Assembly (NCBI GenBank): GCA_021770615.1
Contig: JAETQR010000021.1
Coordinates: 1 to 64,000 of the forward strand
From: Lachnospiraceae bacterium
Lineage (GTDB): Bacteria > Bacillota_A > Clostridia > Lachnospirales > Lachnospiraceae
Direction of reading: 5' to 3'
DNA: 64,000 nt
In this document: piece after piece, positions 24,365 to 33,544 of the stretch
How positions within the stretch are numbered: position 1 is the first letter of the stretch
Layout: every line of letters begins with the position of its first letter
The notes under the pieces: generated by a model
Database searches by the model: none
The model's input: only the letters and a program-made list of their open reading frames with translations
Told to the model about the DNA's origin: nothing
Made by a program: the position numbers and the translations under genes

Positions 24365-26758
24365 ATGAAATATTATATAAACAGGCTATATATATGTAAT
24401 TTTAAACCATTTGTTTATGAGGAAGATGCGGAAAAGCCGCACATAACTATTAATTTCGCTAATGGGGATAACACAATACATTCCATGATTTTGTCCGGAC
24501 CTAATGGATATGGGAAGACATCGGTCTTTCAGGCAGTCTATTTTGCATTGACTGGAATTATTGACACAGGAAATCATGTTGATGGACGTAAGAAATGTAA
24601 TGAACATGTTATAATTAATGACTTGTCAAAGTGTTGCTTTGTTGCTGTGGAGTTCGTGGATGAGGTCAAACAGTGTTTTACAGTAGTCCGTTATACAAAG
24701 AAAGGGGAGCCAGGAGCAGTAAAAAAGACGGAGGCTGAGGCGGCTGATTTTGATGCTTATATCTTAGAAGGGAAATTTAGGTATACTGATTTTCGACCCG
24801 AGGAACATATAAAGAAAACAAGAGACGATATTACGGCGCGGTTCGGAGAAAAGAATATTGTGGATTGGACACGACAGAATTATATTCAACAGGAGCATGA
24901 AAGTGATATCATTCTTAAGGCTGATAAGGAAAGGGTTAATTTTCTAAATCAGCTGATAGAGATGGGAACAGATGACTATTTTTCAGAGATTAAGCAGAAA
25001 AAGCAGGAGGTGGAAGCTAATATTGAAAATCTGGAAAAAGAGATAAAGGGTTTAATTCAAAAAGTAAGTAAAGAGGTTGAGGAGATTCAGGGTGACGAGC
25101 CTGCCTGTGAAAAAGTATTTCCAGAGCTCGATTATGTATGGGATAAGGATACATATGCGGCGGGAGAGCCTTTTCAAGAATACGAGGTAGGTGCAAAACG
25201 TACATTGGAAGTGATGAGCCACTTACCAGAATATACTTATAAGAGAAAGAAGGACTTACTGGAAGATATAGATAATAGCAAGCATATTTATAAATTCTAT
25301 ATTATGAACCTTTATGATTCCGTTCAGAAGAATACATATAAAAATTCTTTTTTTAAAAAGCAATATCTTTTAAAGCTGTTAGAAGAAGGTGATGAGTTGT
25401 GGAAAGAAGAATTAAAAGAAAATTTTTTAGGAAAAGAGTTTGCTGATGAAATCCGACAAATCAGGGTGAAAAGGCAGGCTTATCTTGATAATCTAACCCA
25501 GAGACAATATTTGTATAAACAGGTTGAAGAGTTTAGAAATAAATTTGCCGGAAAAGAAGAAATCATTGGAGATATTTTCGAGGAGCAATGTCCTTTGTGT
25601 GGAAGTAATTTTAAAGAGGCAGATTCTTCCTTAGCTCAGGCAATCCGCCAGGCTGAAAAAATTTTTAAGGATGCACAGCAGATTTTGGATACCGCAGTGG
25701 AAGAAGAAAGTCTTTCATGGAAAGAGAAGTATTTGGAAGCGATGAAACGTATTTTACAGTGGGTAACGGAGGAGCAAGCAAAAGAGGATGTATGCAATGA
25801 TTTACTGCGTGCGGAAAACGAGATTGACTCGCTTTTTGAATTGGAGAAGAAATTGGGTGAATTGAATAGTTTGCAGGGAGGAAACTGTTTGGAGTTTTTT
25901 ACGGATCGTAAAAAATTTGGAGAGAACTATAAAGCAATCAGTGAATATGATAAAGCAATTTCTGACTTGAAAAGTGCAGTTGAAGTGTTAAAAGAGGAAT
26001 TAAAAACATTTGATAAGGATCAACATTTTGGAGAAATAGATCCAATAGCATATAATGAAAATAAGGATAAGATTGCTTCTTTGTCAAAAATGGATTCAAG
26101 AGTAGAACGATTAAAGGAAAAGGTAAATCAATTAACATGGAAGAGAAAGGAAAAAATTGCTCTTGATTATTCGGCAAACAATGTAGCTTTTACCGCAAAA
26201 GTAGAGGAAATCAGAAATCTTTATGTTAGAAGCATGAAAATTAACAAGGTATTGAATTGTCAGGAGGCTGCAAGAAAAGAGTATCTGAATGAAATTATGA
26301 CATATTTGGAAATTCCTTTATACATTTATAGCGGAAAGTTGATGCAGACCCATCAGAATGGTCTTGGAATATTTTGCTTTACTGGTTTGAAGGAGGATGC
26401 TCTTACAGAGTTTAAGATGACAACTGATAAGAAAGACATAAATCAAAAGCTGGATATAAGCAATAAGTTTAGTACAGGACAGAAAAATGTAGCCAATATT
26501 GCGCTAATGCTTGCATTAAAGAAAATAGTGGCAACCAATCTGGATGTTTTTATGATAGATGACCCATGTCAGTCTTTGGATGAACTAAATGTGGCATCCC
26601 TTGTAGAGATAATTAAGAATGAATTTACTAAGACGCAGATTATTTTGTCCACCCATGAAGATAAAATTGCCAGTTATATTAAATATAAAAGTGAAAAGGC
26701 AGGGAAAAGGATGATTATGTTTAATGTGCAGAAAGAGTTATATAATCTGTCTGAATAG
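24365..26758 (+). CDS. SMC/Rad50-like ATPase with zinc hook (LmuB-like)
   Basis: A 797-residue ATPase. Walker A is SGPNGYGKTS (44-53), followed by a QEH/Q-loop region near 175. A first coiled coil leads to a zinc-hook half CPLC (409-412), then a second coiled coil. The signature is FSTGQK (702-707), Walker B is DVFMIDDP (727-734), and the H-loop is STHE (His764). This is the Rad50/SMC head-coil-hook layout at compact size. Such proteins are the sensor of Lamassu/ABC-3C immunity, dimerising through the hook and recognising DNA ends or structures. All ATPase motifs look intact, so the system is probably functional although the island around it is decayed. Confidence 0.8.
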   Translation: MKYYINRLYICNFKPFVYEEDAEKPHITINFANGDNTIHSMILSGPNGYGKTSVFQAVYFALTGIIDTGNHVDGRKKCNEHVIINDLSKCCFVAVEFVDEVKQCFTVVRYTKKGEPGAVKKTEAEAADFDAYILEGKFRYTDFRPEEHIKKTRDDITARFGEKNIVDWTRQNYIQQEHESDIILKADKERVNFLNQLIEMGTDDYFSEIKQKKQEVEANIENLEKEIKGLIQKVSKEVEEIQGDEPACEKVFPELDYVWDKDTYAAGEPFQEYEVGAKRTLEVMSHLPEYTYKRKKDLLEDIDNSKHIYKFYIMNLYDSVQKNTYKNSFFKKQYLLKLLEEGDELWKEELKENFLGKEFADEIRQIRVKRQAYLDNLTQRQYLYKQVEEFRNKFAGKEEIIGDIFEEQCPLCGSNFKEADSSLAQAIRQAEKIFKDAQQILDTAVEEESLSWKEKYLEAMKRILQWVTEEQAKEDVCNDLLRAENEIDSLFELEKKLGELNSLQGGNCLEFFTDRKKFGENYKAISEYDKAISDLKSAVEVLKEELKTFDKDQHFGEIDPIAYNENKDKIASLSKMDSRVERLKEKVNQLTWKRKEKIALDYSANNVAFTAKVEEIRNLYVRSMKINKVLNCQEAARKEYLNEIMTYLEIPLYIYSGKLMQTHQNGLGIFCFTGLKEDALTEFKMTTDKKDINQKLDISNKFSTGQKNVANIALMLALKKIVATNLDVFMIDDPCQSLDELNVASLVEIIKNEFTKTQIILSTHEDKIASYIKYKSEKAGKRMIMFNVQKELYNLSE

Positions 26759-27389
26759 TTAATCCGTGTGAGATAGAAGCTATGCAATGTTTGAATCAGT
26801 TAAAAGTTGGAGATAAAAGTGGTTTTGCTCATATTTATATGCATGGAGAAAATTTTACACAGAGATATGTAGAAGAGATGTTTCCATATTCACTACATGT
26901 GAATAATATGGAAAAATGATGAGTTAATTATACTAAAGGCAGATTCATTTTTCTATGTCAATGGAGCATTTTCTGTTTTAAATATATCAATACTTATAAG
27001 GGGTTCAAGCTGAAATCCTTATGGGAATGTTGAGTAATTAAATGTACACAGTATCTGAGTTATATTGAATTACGATACAAAATAAAAAGAAAGGGAACAT
27101 GGTGTTTTTGCATCTATAAACATCATACAAGAAAAATACGAAGATTACAGTAGTAGGTTGTGGATATGTTGGTCTTTCATGGGCGCCTGTACTTGCTGAA
27201 AAAAATGAAGTGACAGTTTGGGATATTGATGAAAATAAATTGGGTTTGAACAGTTTATCAGTGAAAATATTGAGTTATAAAACGCAATGAAAATATCGAA
27301 TTAGCAAGAGAATATAGACTTATGAGCTGTTATATGGTAATATATAAATTACTGTGTTAGGGTTTCTTTGCTGAAAGGGTTTATAAAAT
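26759..27389. other. Degraded region with small frames between the defence operon and integrase
   Basis: A 45-residue frame at 26782-26919 (MQCLNQLKVGDKSGFAHIYM at its start) has no ribosome site and is not recognised. A fragment of a nucleotide-sugar dehydrogenase follows (27141-27290, listed separately). Otherwise I see only short broken frames and a weak hairpin around ATAAGG/CCTTAT (about 26995-27025). Confidence 0.4.
27141..27290 (+). pseudogene. N-terminal fragment of a UDP-glucose/nucleotide-sugar dehydrogenase
   Basis: The frame KITVVGCGYVGLSWAPVLAE followed by KNEVTVWDIDENKLG is the NAD-binding Rossmann start (GxGYVGL) of the UDP-glucose 6-dehydrogenase family. It lacks an obvious start codon and stops at TGA 27288-27290 after about 50 residues; the rest of the ~400-residue enzyme is missing. 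Likely a relic of a capsule or exopolysaccharide gene brought in or broken by the island. Confidence 0.6.
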
Positions 27390-28225
27390 ATGGGAAAAGA
27401 CTTAAAAGGGAAGGAGCTGGGTGTCGGAAGTAAAACCTCTGCACTGTCAGAAGATATTCAGTGATATGGCTGATGAAGATTATCGGACAAGCACGATCTA
27501 TCAGACAAGAATTGCTTTATTTAATATGTTAGAGTTTGCCAAAGAAAATGATGTGATTCGCTATAATCCATGTAAGAATTCAGTAAAGAGTGACATGGGG
27601 AAACCTTCGCAGAAAAAGGAGGCGCTGACAGTAGATATTCAGAAAGTGTTTTTGGAGTATGCGAGCGGTCAAAGTTATGAGTTTCAGTATTGTTTTATTC
27701 TGCAGACCGGGTTACGGACCGGTGAATTGGTTGCGTTGAAGTGGGAAGATATAGATTTCCAGAATAAGACATTGAAGATTCAGCAGTCTATGGAGTACAG
27801 ATATTCGGTAGGAGAATGGAGAATTGGAGAACCCAAGAGTAAATCGGGTTACAGAACAATTTCGCTGACAGACGAGGCTATAGACATATTGAAATGACAG
27901 AAAGAAAAAAATAAGAGAATCAAAATAATTTCAATGGAATGGAGTGCATTTGTGTTTTTATGCAGGAAAGGTACGCCAATCAAGAACAGTATATATGATA
28001 CGGCTCTGTTTAAGATTTGTGATAAGGCACAAATTTCGAGGTTTTCCATGCATGTACTGCGTCATACATTTGCAACAAGATGTATTGAAGGCGGTATGAA
28101 ACCGAAAACATTACAGATTATTCAGGGGCATTCTAACATTGGAATTACCATGAATTTATATGTTCACACTACCGAAAAAGTTAAAGGAAATCGAATTGGT
28201 AGCGAATGCCCTTAATGTAGTTTGA
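27390..28225 (+). pseudogene. Tyrosine-recombinase integrase with deletion, stop and frameshift
   Basis: A phage/ICE-type integrase. It starts MGKDLKGKELGVG at 27390. An internal deletion near 27427 removes most of the arm- and core-binding domains and shifts the frame, which resumes at SEVKPLHCQKIF. An in-frame TGA at 27895-27897 follows ILK. Near 28185 an extra base shifts the end; corrected, it would finish EIELVANALNVV with a stop at 28223-28225. The catalytic residues can still be read: Arg in TGLRTGEL, HVLRHTFATR, the later His in GHSNIG and Tyr in MNLYVHTT. It is dead as written, so the island should be immobile by this enzyme. Confidence 0.8.
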
Positions 28226-28229
28226 AAAT

Positions 28230-28248
28230 GGTGCACTAAATGGTGCAC
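28230..28248. repeat. Twin GGTGCAC repeats beside the integrase (candidate attachment/arm site)
   Basis: GGTGCAC occurs at 28230-28236 and 28242-28248, 12 bp apart, directly after the integrase remnant and before ychF. Tyrosine integrases often have their attachment site here. I found no matching copy at the left side of the island, so the att assignment is tentative. Confidence 0.35.
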
Positions 28249-28310
28249 CTGTGGGCGAGGGTTATCAGAAAAGTCGTAAAATAAAGGAATTATAGAAGGA
28301 GAATAGAAAA

Positions 28311-29408
28311 ATGAAACTAGGAATCGTGGGCCTCCCAAATGTAGGAAAAAGTACGTTGTTTAATTCGTTGACAAAGGCTGGGGCAGAATCCGCCAACTAT
28401 CCGTTTTGTACGATAGACCCGAATGTCGGGGTCGTGCCGGTGCCGGATGAGAGGCTGAATGTGCTGTCGGAGATGAACCATTCGGCAAAGACCGTTCCGG
28501 CGGTGATCGAGTTTGTGGATATTGCGGGACTTGTAAAAGGAGCGTCTAAAGGAGAGGGGCTTGGGAACCAGTTCCTGTCGAACATCCGTGAGGTGGATGC
28601 GATCGTACATGTGGTAAGATGTTTTGAGGACAGCAATATTGTGCATGTGGATGGGAGCATCGACCCGCTCCGTGACATTGAGACGATCAATCTGGAACTT
28701 ATGTTTTCGGATATTGAAATACTGGAGAGACGTATTGCCAAGACGGTAAAGGCGGCGAAAGCGGACAAGAAACTGGCGGGTGAGGTGGACATGCTGAACC
28801 GGCTGAAAGCGTTTCTGGAGGACGGTCATCTGGCGAAAAATTTTGAGCGGATGAATGAAGACGAAGAGGCGTGGTTCCATGAATATAATCTGCTCACAGC
28901 GAAGCCGGTCATTTATGCGGCGAATGTGGCGGAGGACGATCTGGCAGACGATGGGGCTTCCAATGAGCAGGTAGGGAAGGTTCGCGAGTTTGCGAAAGAG
29001 GAAAATTCAGAGGTGTTTGTGATCTGTGCGCAGATCGAGCAGGAGATCGCAGAGCTTGATGAAGAGGAGACAAAAATGTTTTTGGAGGATCTGGGGCTTT
29101 CAGAATCCGGTCTGGAAAAACTGATCAAGGCAAGCTATCGTATCCTTGGTCTCATCAGCTATCTTACAAGTGGAGAGCAGGAGACAAAGGCATGGACGAT
29201 CACAAAGGGGACAAAGGCTCCTCAGGCGGCCGGAAAGATCCATACGGATTTCGAGAGAGGATTTATCCGCGCCGAGGTTGTAAGCTATGAGAACCTGGTA
29301 GAAAATGGAAGCTACAATGCGGCGAAGGAAAAAGGTCTGGTTCGTTCTGAAGGAAAAGAATATATTGTTCAGGATGGCGACGTTGTACTGTTCCGATTCA
29401 ACGTATGA
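28311..29408 (+). CDS. ychF: YchF/OLA1-family redox- and ribosome-associated NTPase
   Basis: A 365-residue cytoplasmic P-loop protein of normal family length. The P-loop GLPNVGKS (7-14), NYPFCTIDPN (switch I) and DIAGLVKGASKGEGLGNQFL (G3) are clear. The G4 motif is the YchF-type NVAED instead of NKxD, the reason this family prefers ATP. A C-terminal TGS domain ends GKEYIVQDGDVVLFRF. RBS AGAAGGAG precedes the ATG. It is the first intact chromosomal gene right of the island. Confidence 0.96.
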   Translation: MKLGIVGLPNVGKSTLFNSLTKAGAESANYPFCTIDPNVGVVPVPDERLNVLSEMNHSAKTVPAVIEFVDIAGLVKGASKGEGLGNQFLSNIREVDAIVHVVRCFEDSNIVHVDGSIDPLRDIETINLELMFSDIEILERRIAKTVKAAKADKKLAGEVDMLNRLKAFLEDGHLAKNFERMNEDEEAWFHEYNLLTAKPVIYAANVAEDDLADDGASNEQVGKVREFAKEENSEVFVICAQIEQEIAELDEEETKMFLEDLGLSESGLEKLIKASYRILGLISYLTSGEQETKAWTITKGTKAPQAAGKIHTDFERGFIRAEVVSYENLVENGSYNAAKEKGLVRSEGKEYIVQDGDVVLFRFNV

Positions 29409-29460
29409 CAAAAGGATACATACATTAAAAATAGAAAGAGTAAAGAAAGAAGGAACCAAT

Positions 29461-30342
29461 ATGAACGCAGCAGATATCGCTTTTCCGAATCTGGGGATTT
29501 ACATACCGGAACTTCCGAAAGGCATTACGATCGGGGGATTTACGATCGCATTTTATGGGGTCATTATGGCCGTCAGTATGCTCTCCGGTCTCTGGCTGGC
29601 CTGTGTACAGGCAAAGAGGACCGGGCAGAGTAAGGATACTTATCTGGACTTTGCCATTTATGCCATTATTTTTTCGTTGATCGGAGCCAGGCTTTATTAT
29701 GTTGCATTCAGCTGGGATCATTATAAAGATGACCTGCTGCAGATCTTTAATACCCGCGGAGGCGGAATGGCACTCTATGGAAGTGTGATCGGAGCGATCC
29801 TGACGGCTATCGTGTATTGTAAAAAGAAGAAATATAACTTTTTTTTACTGGCGGATACGGCAGTAGGTGGTCTTGTGCTCGGCCAGATCATCGGCAGATG
29901 GGGGAATTTTTTCAACAGGGAGGCATTTGGCGAGTATACCGACAGCCTGTTTGCCATGCGCCTGAAAGTAGAACAGGTCAACCCGGCCAATATCACAGAT
30001 GCTATGTGGCAGCATATGCAGACGATCGATGGAAAAAATTTTATCCAGGTACACCCTACATTTCTCTATGAGTCTGTGTGGAACATTATGGTGCTTGTGC
30101 TTATTCTCGTATTTATCAAGAAAAAGAAATTTGACGGGGAGATCTTTATTTTATATATGGTGGGCTATGCGCTGGGAAGAGTGTGGATCGAGGGGCTCCG
30201 GACCGATCAGCTTCAGATCGGTTCGACCGGTATCGCCGTGTCGCAGGTGCTGGCCGGAGTGATTGCTGTTATTGGTATTGGCGCCTGGTGGATCGTTGCG
30301 ACAGTCATACGACGCAGTAAGAGAAAGGAAAATGTGGAATAA
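29461..30342 (+). CDS. lgt: Prolipoprotein diacylglyceryl transferase
   Basis: A 293-residue integral membrane enzyme that transfers diacylglycerol from phosphatidylglycerol to the lipobox cysteine of prolipoproteins. About seven hydrophobic segments, and the Lgt signature GQIIGRWGNFFNREAFG lies near residue 140. The start at 29461 is chosen because AGAAGGAA precedes it and the family begins there; the open frame extends further upstream across ychF. It would process the lipobox of the solute-binding protein at 13.3 kb. Confidence 0.95.
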   Translation: MNAADIAFPNLGIYIPELPKGITIGGFTIAFYGVIMAVSMLSGLWLACVQAKRTGQSKDTYLDFAIYAIIFSLIGARLYYVAFSWDHYKDDLLQIFNTRGGGMALYGSVIGAILTAIVYCKKKKYNFFLLADTAVGGLVLGQIIGRWGNFFNREAFGEYTDSLFAMRLKVEQVNPANITDAMWQHMQTIDGKNFIQVHPTFLYESVWNIMVLVLILVFIKKKKFDGEIFILYMVGYALGRVWIEGLRTDQLQIGSTGIAVSQVLAGVIAVIGIGAWWIVATVIRRSKRKENVE

Positions 30343-30394
30343 GAGATCAGATGGGGATACAGTTTTCCCTGAAATATTGTGAGGGCGGCAGGAA

Positions 30395-31249
30395 ATGAGA
30401 GAGAGACACCAGAGCGTCGAGCAGAGCATTATAAAAAAATTCAGAAAACCGATCTGGCGGAGGTTTATCAAAGGGGTTCAGGAGTACGATCTCATACAGG
30501 ACGGGGATAAAATAGCGGTGTGCATATCCGGAGGAAAAGATTCTATGCTTTTAGCAAAGCTCATGCAGGAGATGCAGAAGCACGGTGTGAAGGATTTTGA
30601 GCTGGAATTCCTCGTGATGGACCCGGGATATGCCCCGGCAAACCGGCGTCAGATTGAAAAAAATGCGGAGCTGCTTGGTGTGCCGGTCAGGATTTTTGAG
30701 TCCGATATTTTTAATGTCGTTGTAAATATCGAAGACAGCCCATGCTATCTCTGTGCCAGGATGCGCCGGGGGTATCTTTATCATCAGGCTAAAGAACTCG
30801 GTTGCAATAAGATCGCACTCGGACATCATTTTGATGATGTGATCGAGACGGTTCTTATGGGGATGTTTTATGCAGGGAAGGTAGAGACGATGATGCCCAA
30901 ACTCCACAGCCAGAATTTTGAAGGAATGGAACTGATTCGTCCGATGTATATGGTAAAGGAAAAGGATATCAAGGCGTGGCGGGATTATCATGGCCTCACG
31001 TTTTTGCAGTGCGCGTGTCGTTTTACAGAGGAGTGTGCGGATGATGAGAACCGGGAGACGGAGTCAAAACGTCAGGAAGTGAAGGAACTGATCACAGAAC
31101 TCCGGAAGAAAAGCGATATCATCGACAGCAATATTTTCCGCAGTGTGCATAATATCAATCTGGAGACAGTGATCGGTTATCACCGTGGAAAGGAGACGCA
31201 CAGCTTTTTAGATGACTATGAAAAAGCAGGAGTAGAACGGGATGAATGA
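30395..31249 (+). CDS. TtcA-family tRNA thiolation enzyme (PP-loop ATPase)
   Basis: A 284-residue cytoplasmic protein. The PP-loop SGGKDS (45-50) adenylates the target base. CYLCARMRRG supplies the CxxC and GHHFDDVIETVLMGMF is the characteristic TtcA/TtuA block. TtcA makes 2-thiocytidine at tRNA position 32 using an Fe-S cluster; the clostridial members may have other targets. It overlaps the following tcdA by 8 bases, so two tRNA-modifying genes share an operon. Confidence 0.85.
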   Translation: MRERHQSVEQSIIKKFRKPIWRRFIKGVQEYDLIQDGDKIAVCISGGKDSMLLAKLMQEMQKHGVKDFELEFLVMDPGYAPANRRQIEKNAELLGVPVRIFESDIFNVVVNIEDSPCYLCARMRRGYLYHQAKELGCNKIALGHHFDDVIETVLMGMFYAGKVETMMPKLHSQNFEGMELIRPMYMVKEKDIKAWRDYHGLTFLQCACRFTEECADDENRETESKRQEVKELITELRKKSDIIDSNIFRSVHNINLETVIGYHRGKETHSFLDDYEKAGVERDE

Positions 31250-31925
31250 TCAATTTGAACGGAGCCGGCTGCTTCTCGGCGAAGAGGCGCTGGAGCGCTT
31301 AAGGGAGAAAACAGTAGCAGTGTTTGGGATTGGAGGAGTGGGTGGTTATGTAGCAGAAGCTCTGGCCCGGACGGGGGTCGGAACACTGCATCTGATCGAC
31401 AATGACAGGGTCAGCACGAGCAATATAAACCGTCAGGTCATTGCCCTTCATTCCACGGTGGGGAGATATAAAACGGAAGTGATGCGGGAGAGGATTTTAG
31501 ATATCAATCCGCAGGCAGAGGTGATCATCCATAATTGCTTTTTTCTGCCGGAAAATGCAGATTCTTTTACGTTTTCCGGGTATGATTATGTTGTGGATGC
31601 AGTAGATACCGTTACGGCGAAGTTAGAGATCATCATGCGGGCAAAAGAGGCAGGCGTCCCGGTCATAAGCAGTATGGGGGCGGGAAACAAGCTGGATCCC
31701 TCGCTTTTTGAGGTGGCGGATATTTATGAGACGTCAGTTTGTCCCCTTGCCAGAGTGATGCGCCGCGAATTAAAAAAGCGGGATATAAAAAAGTTAAAAG
31801 TAGTTTATTCAAAAGAAGAACCGTTGAAACAGCGGATTCCCGGTAGTGTTGCTTTTGTGCCATCTGTGGCCGGGCTTTTGATCGCGGGGGAAGTGATCCG
31901 GGATATCATACAATCTGGCATCTGA
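31242..31925 (+). CDS. tcdA: tRNA threonylcarbamoyladenosine dehydratase
   Basis: A 227-residue E1/ThiF-like enzyme. The nucleotide loop FGIGGVGGYVAEAL (28-41), LIDNDRVSTSNINRQ and ATP-contacting residues GRYKTEVMRERI are typical. ETSVCPLARVMRREL carries the conserved Cys. TcdA (CsdL) dehydrates t6A37 of tRNA to the cyclic ct6A form. It is shorter than the ~268-residue E. coli enzyme, as is usual in Clostridia. It is translationally coupled to the TtcA-like gene. Confidence 0.9.
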   Translation: MNDQFERSRLLLGEEALERLREKTVAVFGIGGVGGYVAEALARTGVGTLHLIDNDRVSTSNINRQVIALHSTVGRYKTEVMRERILDINPQAEVIIHNCFFLPENADSFTFSGYDYVVDAVDTVTAKLEIIMRAKEAGVPVISSMGAGNKLDPSLFEVADIYETSVCPLARVMRRELKKRDIKKLKVVYSKEEPLKQRIPGSVAFVPSVAGLLIAGEVIRDIIQSGI

Positions 31926-31937
31926 AATTAAATGAAA

Positions 31938-31966
31938 TTGGATATTTTAATCATACCACATATGAT
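31938..31966 (+). promoter_or_regulatory. Possible promoter of pdxST
   Basis: TTGGAT (31938-31943), a 17-base spacer and TATGAT (31961-31966) lie 40 bases before the pdxS start. Confidence 0.4.
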
Positions 31967-32006
31967 GTATAGTTCTTCCAGAATCTATTGAATGGAGGAA
32001 CAAAAA

Positions 32007-32879
32007 ATGAACAGCAGGTATAAACTAAACAAAGAACTGGCCCAGATGTTAAAGGGCGGCGTCATTATGGATGTTACCACGCCGGAGCAGGCACATATCG
32101 CAGAGGAAGCCGGAGCATGTGCGGTCATGGCGCTTGAGAGGATTCCGGCGGATATCCGGGCCGCAGGCGGTGTGGCACGGATGAGTGATCCACATATGAT
32201 CCGGGGGATCCAGGAGGCGGTATCGATTCCCGTTATGGCAAAATGCCGGATCGGGCATTTTGTGGAGGCGCAGCTTTTAGAGGCGATTGAGATTGACTAT
32301 ATCGATGAGAGCGAGGTGCTCTCACCGGCGGACGATAAGTATCATATAGATAAATCTAAATTTAATGTTCCGTTTGTCTGTGGGGCAAAGGATTTAGGAG
32401 AGGCGCTCCGCCGTATCAGCGAGGGAGCAGCTATGATCCGGACAAAAGGCGAACCAGGGACCGGTGATGTCGTTCAGGCAGTCCGCCATATGCGCATGAT
32501 GAATCAGGAGATTGCAAAGCTTACGTCCATGAGGGAAGACGAGCTCTATGATGAGGCAAAAAATCTTCAGGTACCGTATGATCTTGTACAATATGTACAT
32601 GAGAATGGAAGGATTCCGGTCGTGAATTTTGCGGCAGGCGGTGTGGCTACTCCGGCGGATGCAGCGCTTATGATGCAGCTTGGTGCGGAAGGTGTCTTTG
32701 TGGGCTCTGGTATTTTCAAATCAGGAAATCCGGCGAAACGGGCACAGGCGATCGTAAAAGCAGTGACTAACTATACGGATGCAAAGCTGATCGCAGAACT
32801 TTCCGAGGATCTCGGTGAGGCCATGGTAGGTATCAATGAGCAGGAGATCGAGCTTTTGATGGCAGAGCGCGGCAAATGA
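32007..32879 (+). CDS. pdxS: Pyridoxal 5'-phosphate synthase, lyase subunit
   Basis: A 290-residue PdxS that makes PLP from ribose 5-phosphate, glyceraldehyde 3-phosphate and ammonia. [35 protein letters not shown] (active-site Lys) and [20 protein letters not shown] are family signatures. The ATG at 32007 fits GGAGG (31994-31998); the ATG at 31992 overlaps that site. It forms a dodecamer fed by PdxT, encoded 22 bases downstream. Confidence 0.97.
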   Translation: MNSRYKLNKELAQMLKGGVIMDVTTPEQAHIAEEAGACAVMALERIPADIRAAGGVARMSDPHMIRGIQEAVSIPVMAKCRIGHFVEAQLLEAIEIDYIDESEVLSPADDKYHIDKSKFNVPFVCGAKDLGEALRRISEGAAMIRTKGEPGTGDVVQAVRHMRMMNQEIAKLTSMREDELYDEAKNLQVPYDLVQYVHENGRIPVVNFAAGGVATPADAALMMQLGAEGVFVGSGIFKSGNPAKRAQAIVKAVTNYTDAKLIAELSEDLGEAMVGINEQEIELLMAERGK

Positions 32880-32901
32880 TGCCCCATGGAGGTGACAGAT
32901 C

Positions 32902-33477
32902 ATGAGAATCGGTGTACTTAGTGTCCAGGGGGCTTTTGAAGAACATATAAAAGTAATGGAAGAGCTTGGCGCGGAGTGTGTGGAACTCAGGCAGAAAAAA
33001 GATATTGCCGGAGAGTTTGACGGGCTGATCCTGCCGGGTGGGGAGAGCACGGTGCAGGGAAAGCTTTTGCGGGAGCTTGATATGTATGATCGTTTGAGAC
33101 AGAGGATCGAAGATGGCGTACCGGTGCTTGCGACCTGTGCAGGACTTATTCTTCTGGCGGAACACATCGCCGGTGATGAAACCGTTCATTTTGGCACACT
33201 TCCGGTCGTGGTACGGCGGAATGCCTATGGAAGACAGCTTGGCAGTTTTTTTGTCAGGGAGGAGTTTGGTGATCTTGGCCGGATCCCGATGACATTTATC
33301 CGTGCCCCGTACATTGAAAAAGCGGGGCCGGAGGTGGAAATACTGGCAAAAGTAGATGGAAATATCGTAGGTGTCCGTTACAAGAACCAGATTGGTATCT
33401 CCTTTCATCCGGAATTGGATGAAAGCCGGGCGATCCACAAGATGTTTCTGAATATTAAAACAAAGATTAATAAATAG
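32902..33477 (+). CDS. pdxT: Pyridoxal 5'-phosphate synthase, glutaminase subunit
   Basis: A 191-residue class I glutaminase. Triad residues are Cys79 (TCAGLILLA), His169 and Glu171 (SFHPELDES), and the oxyanion loop is LPGGEST (44-50). It releases ammonia from glutamine to PdxS. RBS GGAGGTGA precedes the ATG. The pair makes the deoxyxylulose-independent PLP route. Confidence 0.96.
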   Translation: MRIGVLSVQGAFEEHIKVMEELGAECVELRQKKDIAGEFDGLILPGGESTVQGKLLRELDMYDRLRQRIEDGVPVLATCAGLILLAEHIAGDETVHFGTLPVVVRRNAYGRQLGSFFVREEFGDLGRIPMTFIRAPYIEKAGPEVEILAKVDGNIVGVRYKNQIGISFHPELDESRAIHKMFLNIKTKINK

Positions 33478-33544
33478 GAAATATTTATTAAATGTAAATT
33501 GTATAAATGAGTGACAGGGCGTGCGGTGACAGGAGGAAGAGCGG

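Larger units (their letters stand above)
16420..28310. mobile_element. Decayed integrative genomic island carrying a defence operon
   Basis: Between the chemoreceptor terminator and ychF the sequence turns visibly A+T-rich and holds mostly mobile-element material. This includes a PIN toxin remnant, element-type replication/regulatory genes, a serine-recombinase tail, a PLD nuclease, a frameshifted gene, a three-gene SMC-nuclease defence operon, a sugar dehydrogenase fragment and a tyrosine integrase pseudogene at the right end. The integrase next to ychF marks the right edge (about 28.23-28.3 kb). The left edge is uncertain: I could not find a matching direct repeat. More than one element may be layered here, since both serine and tyrosine recombinase remnants occur. 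Confidence 0.6.
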
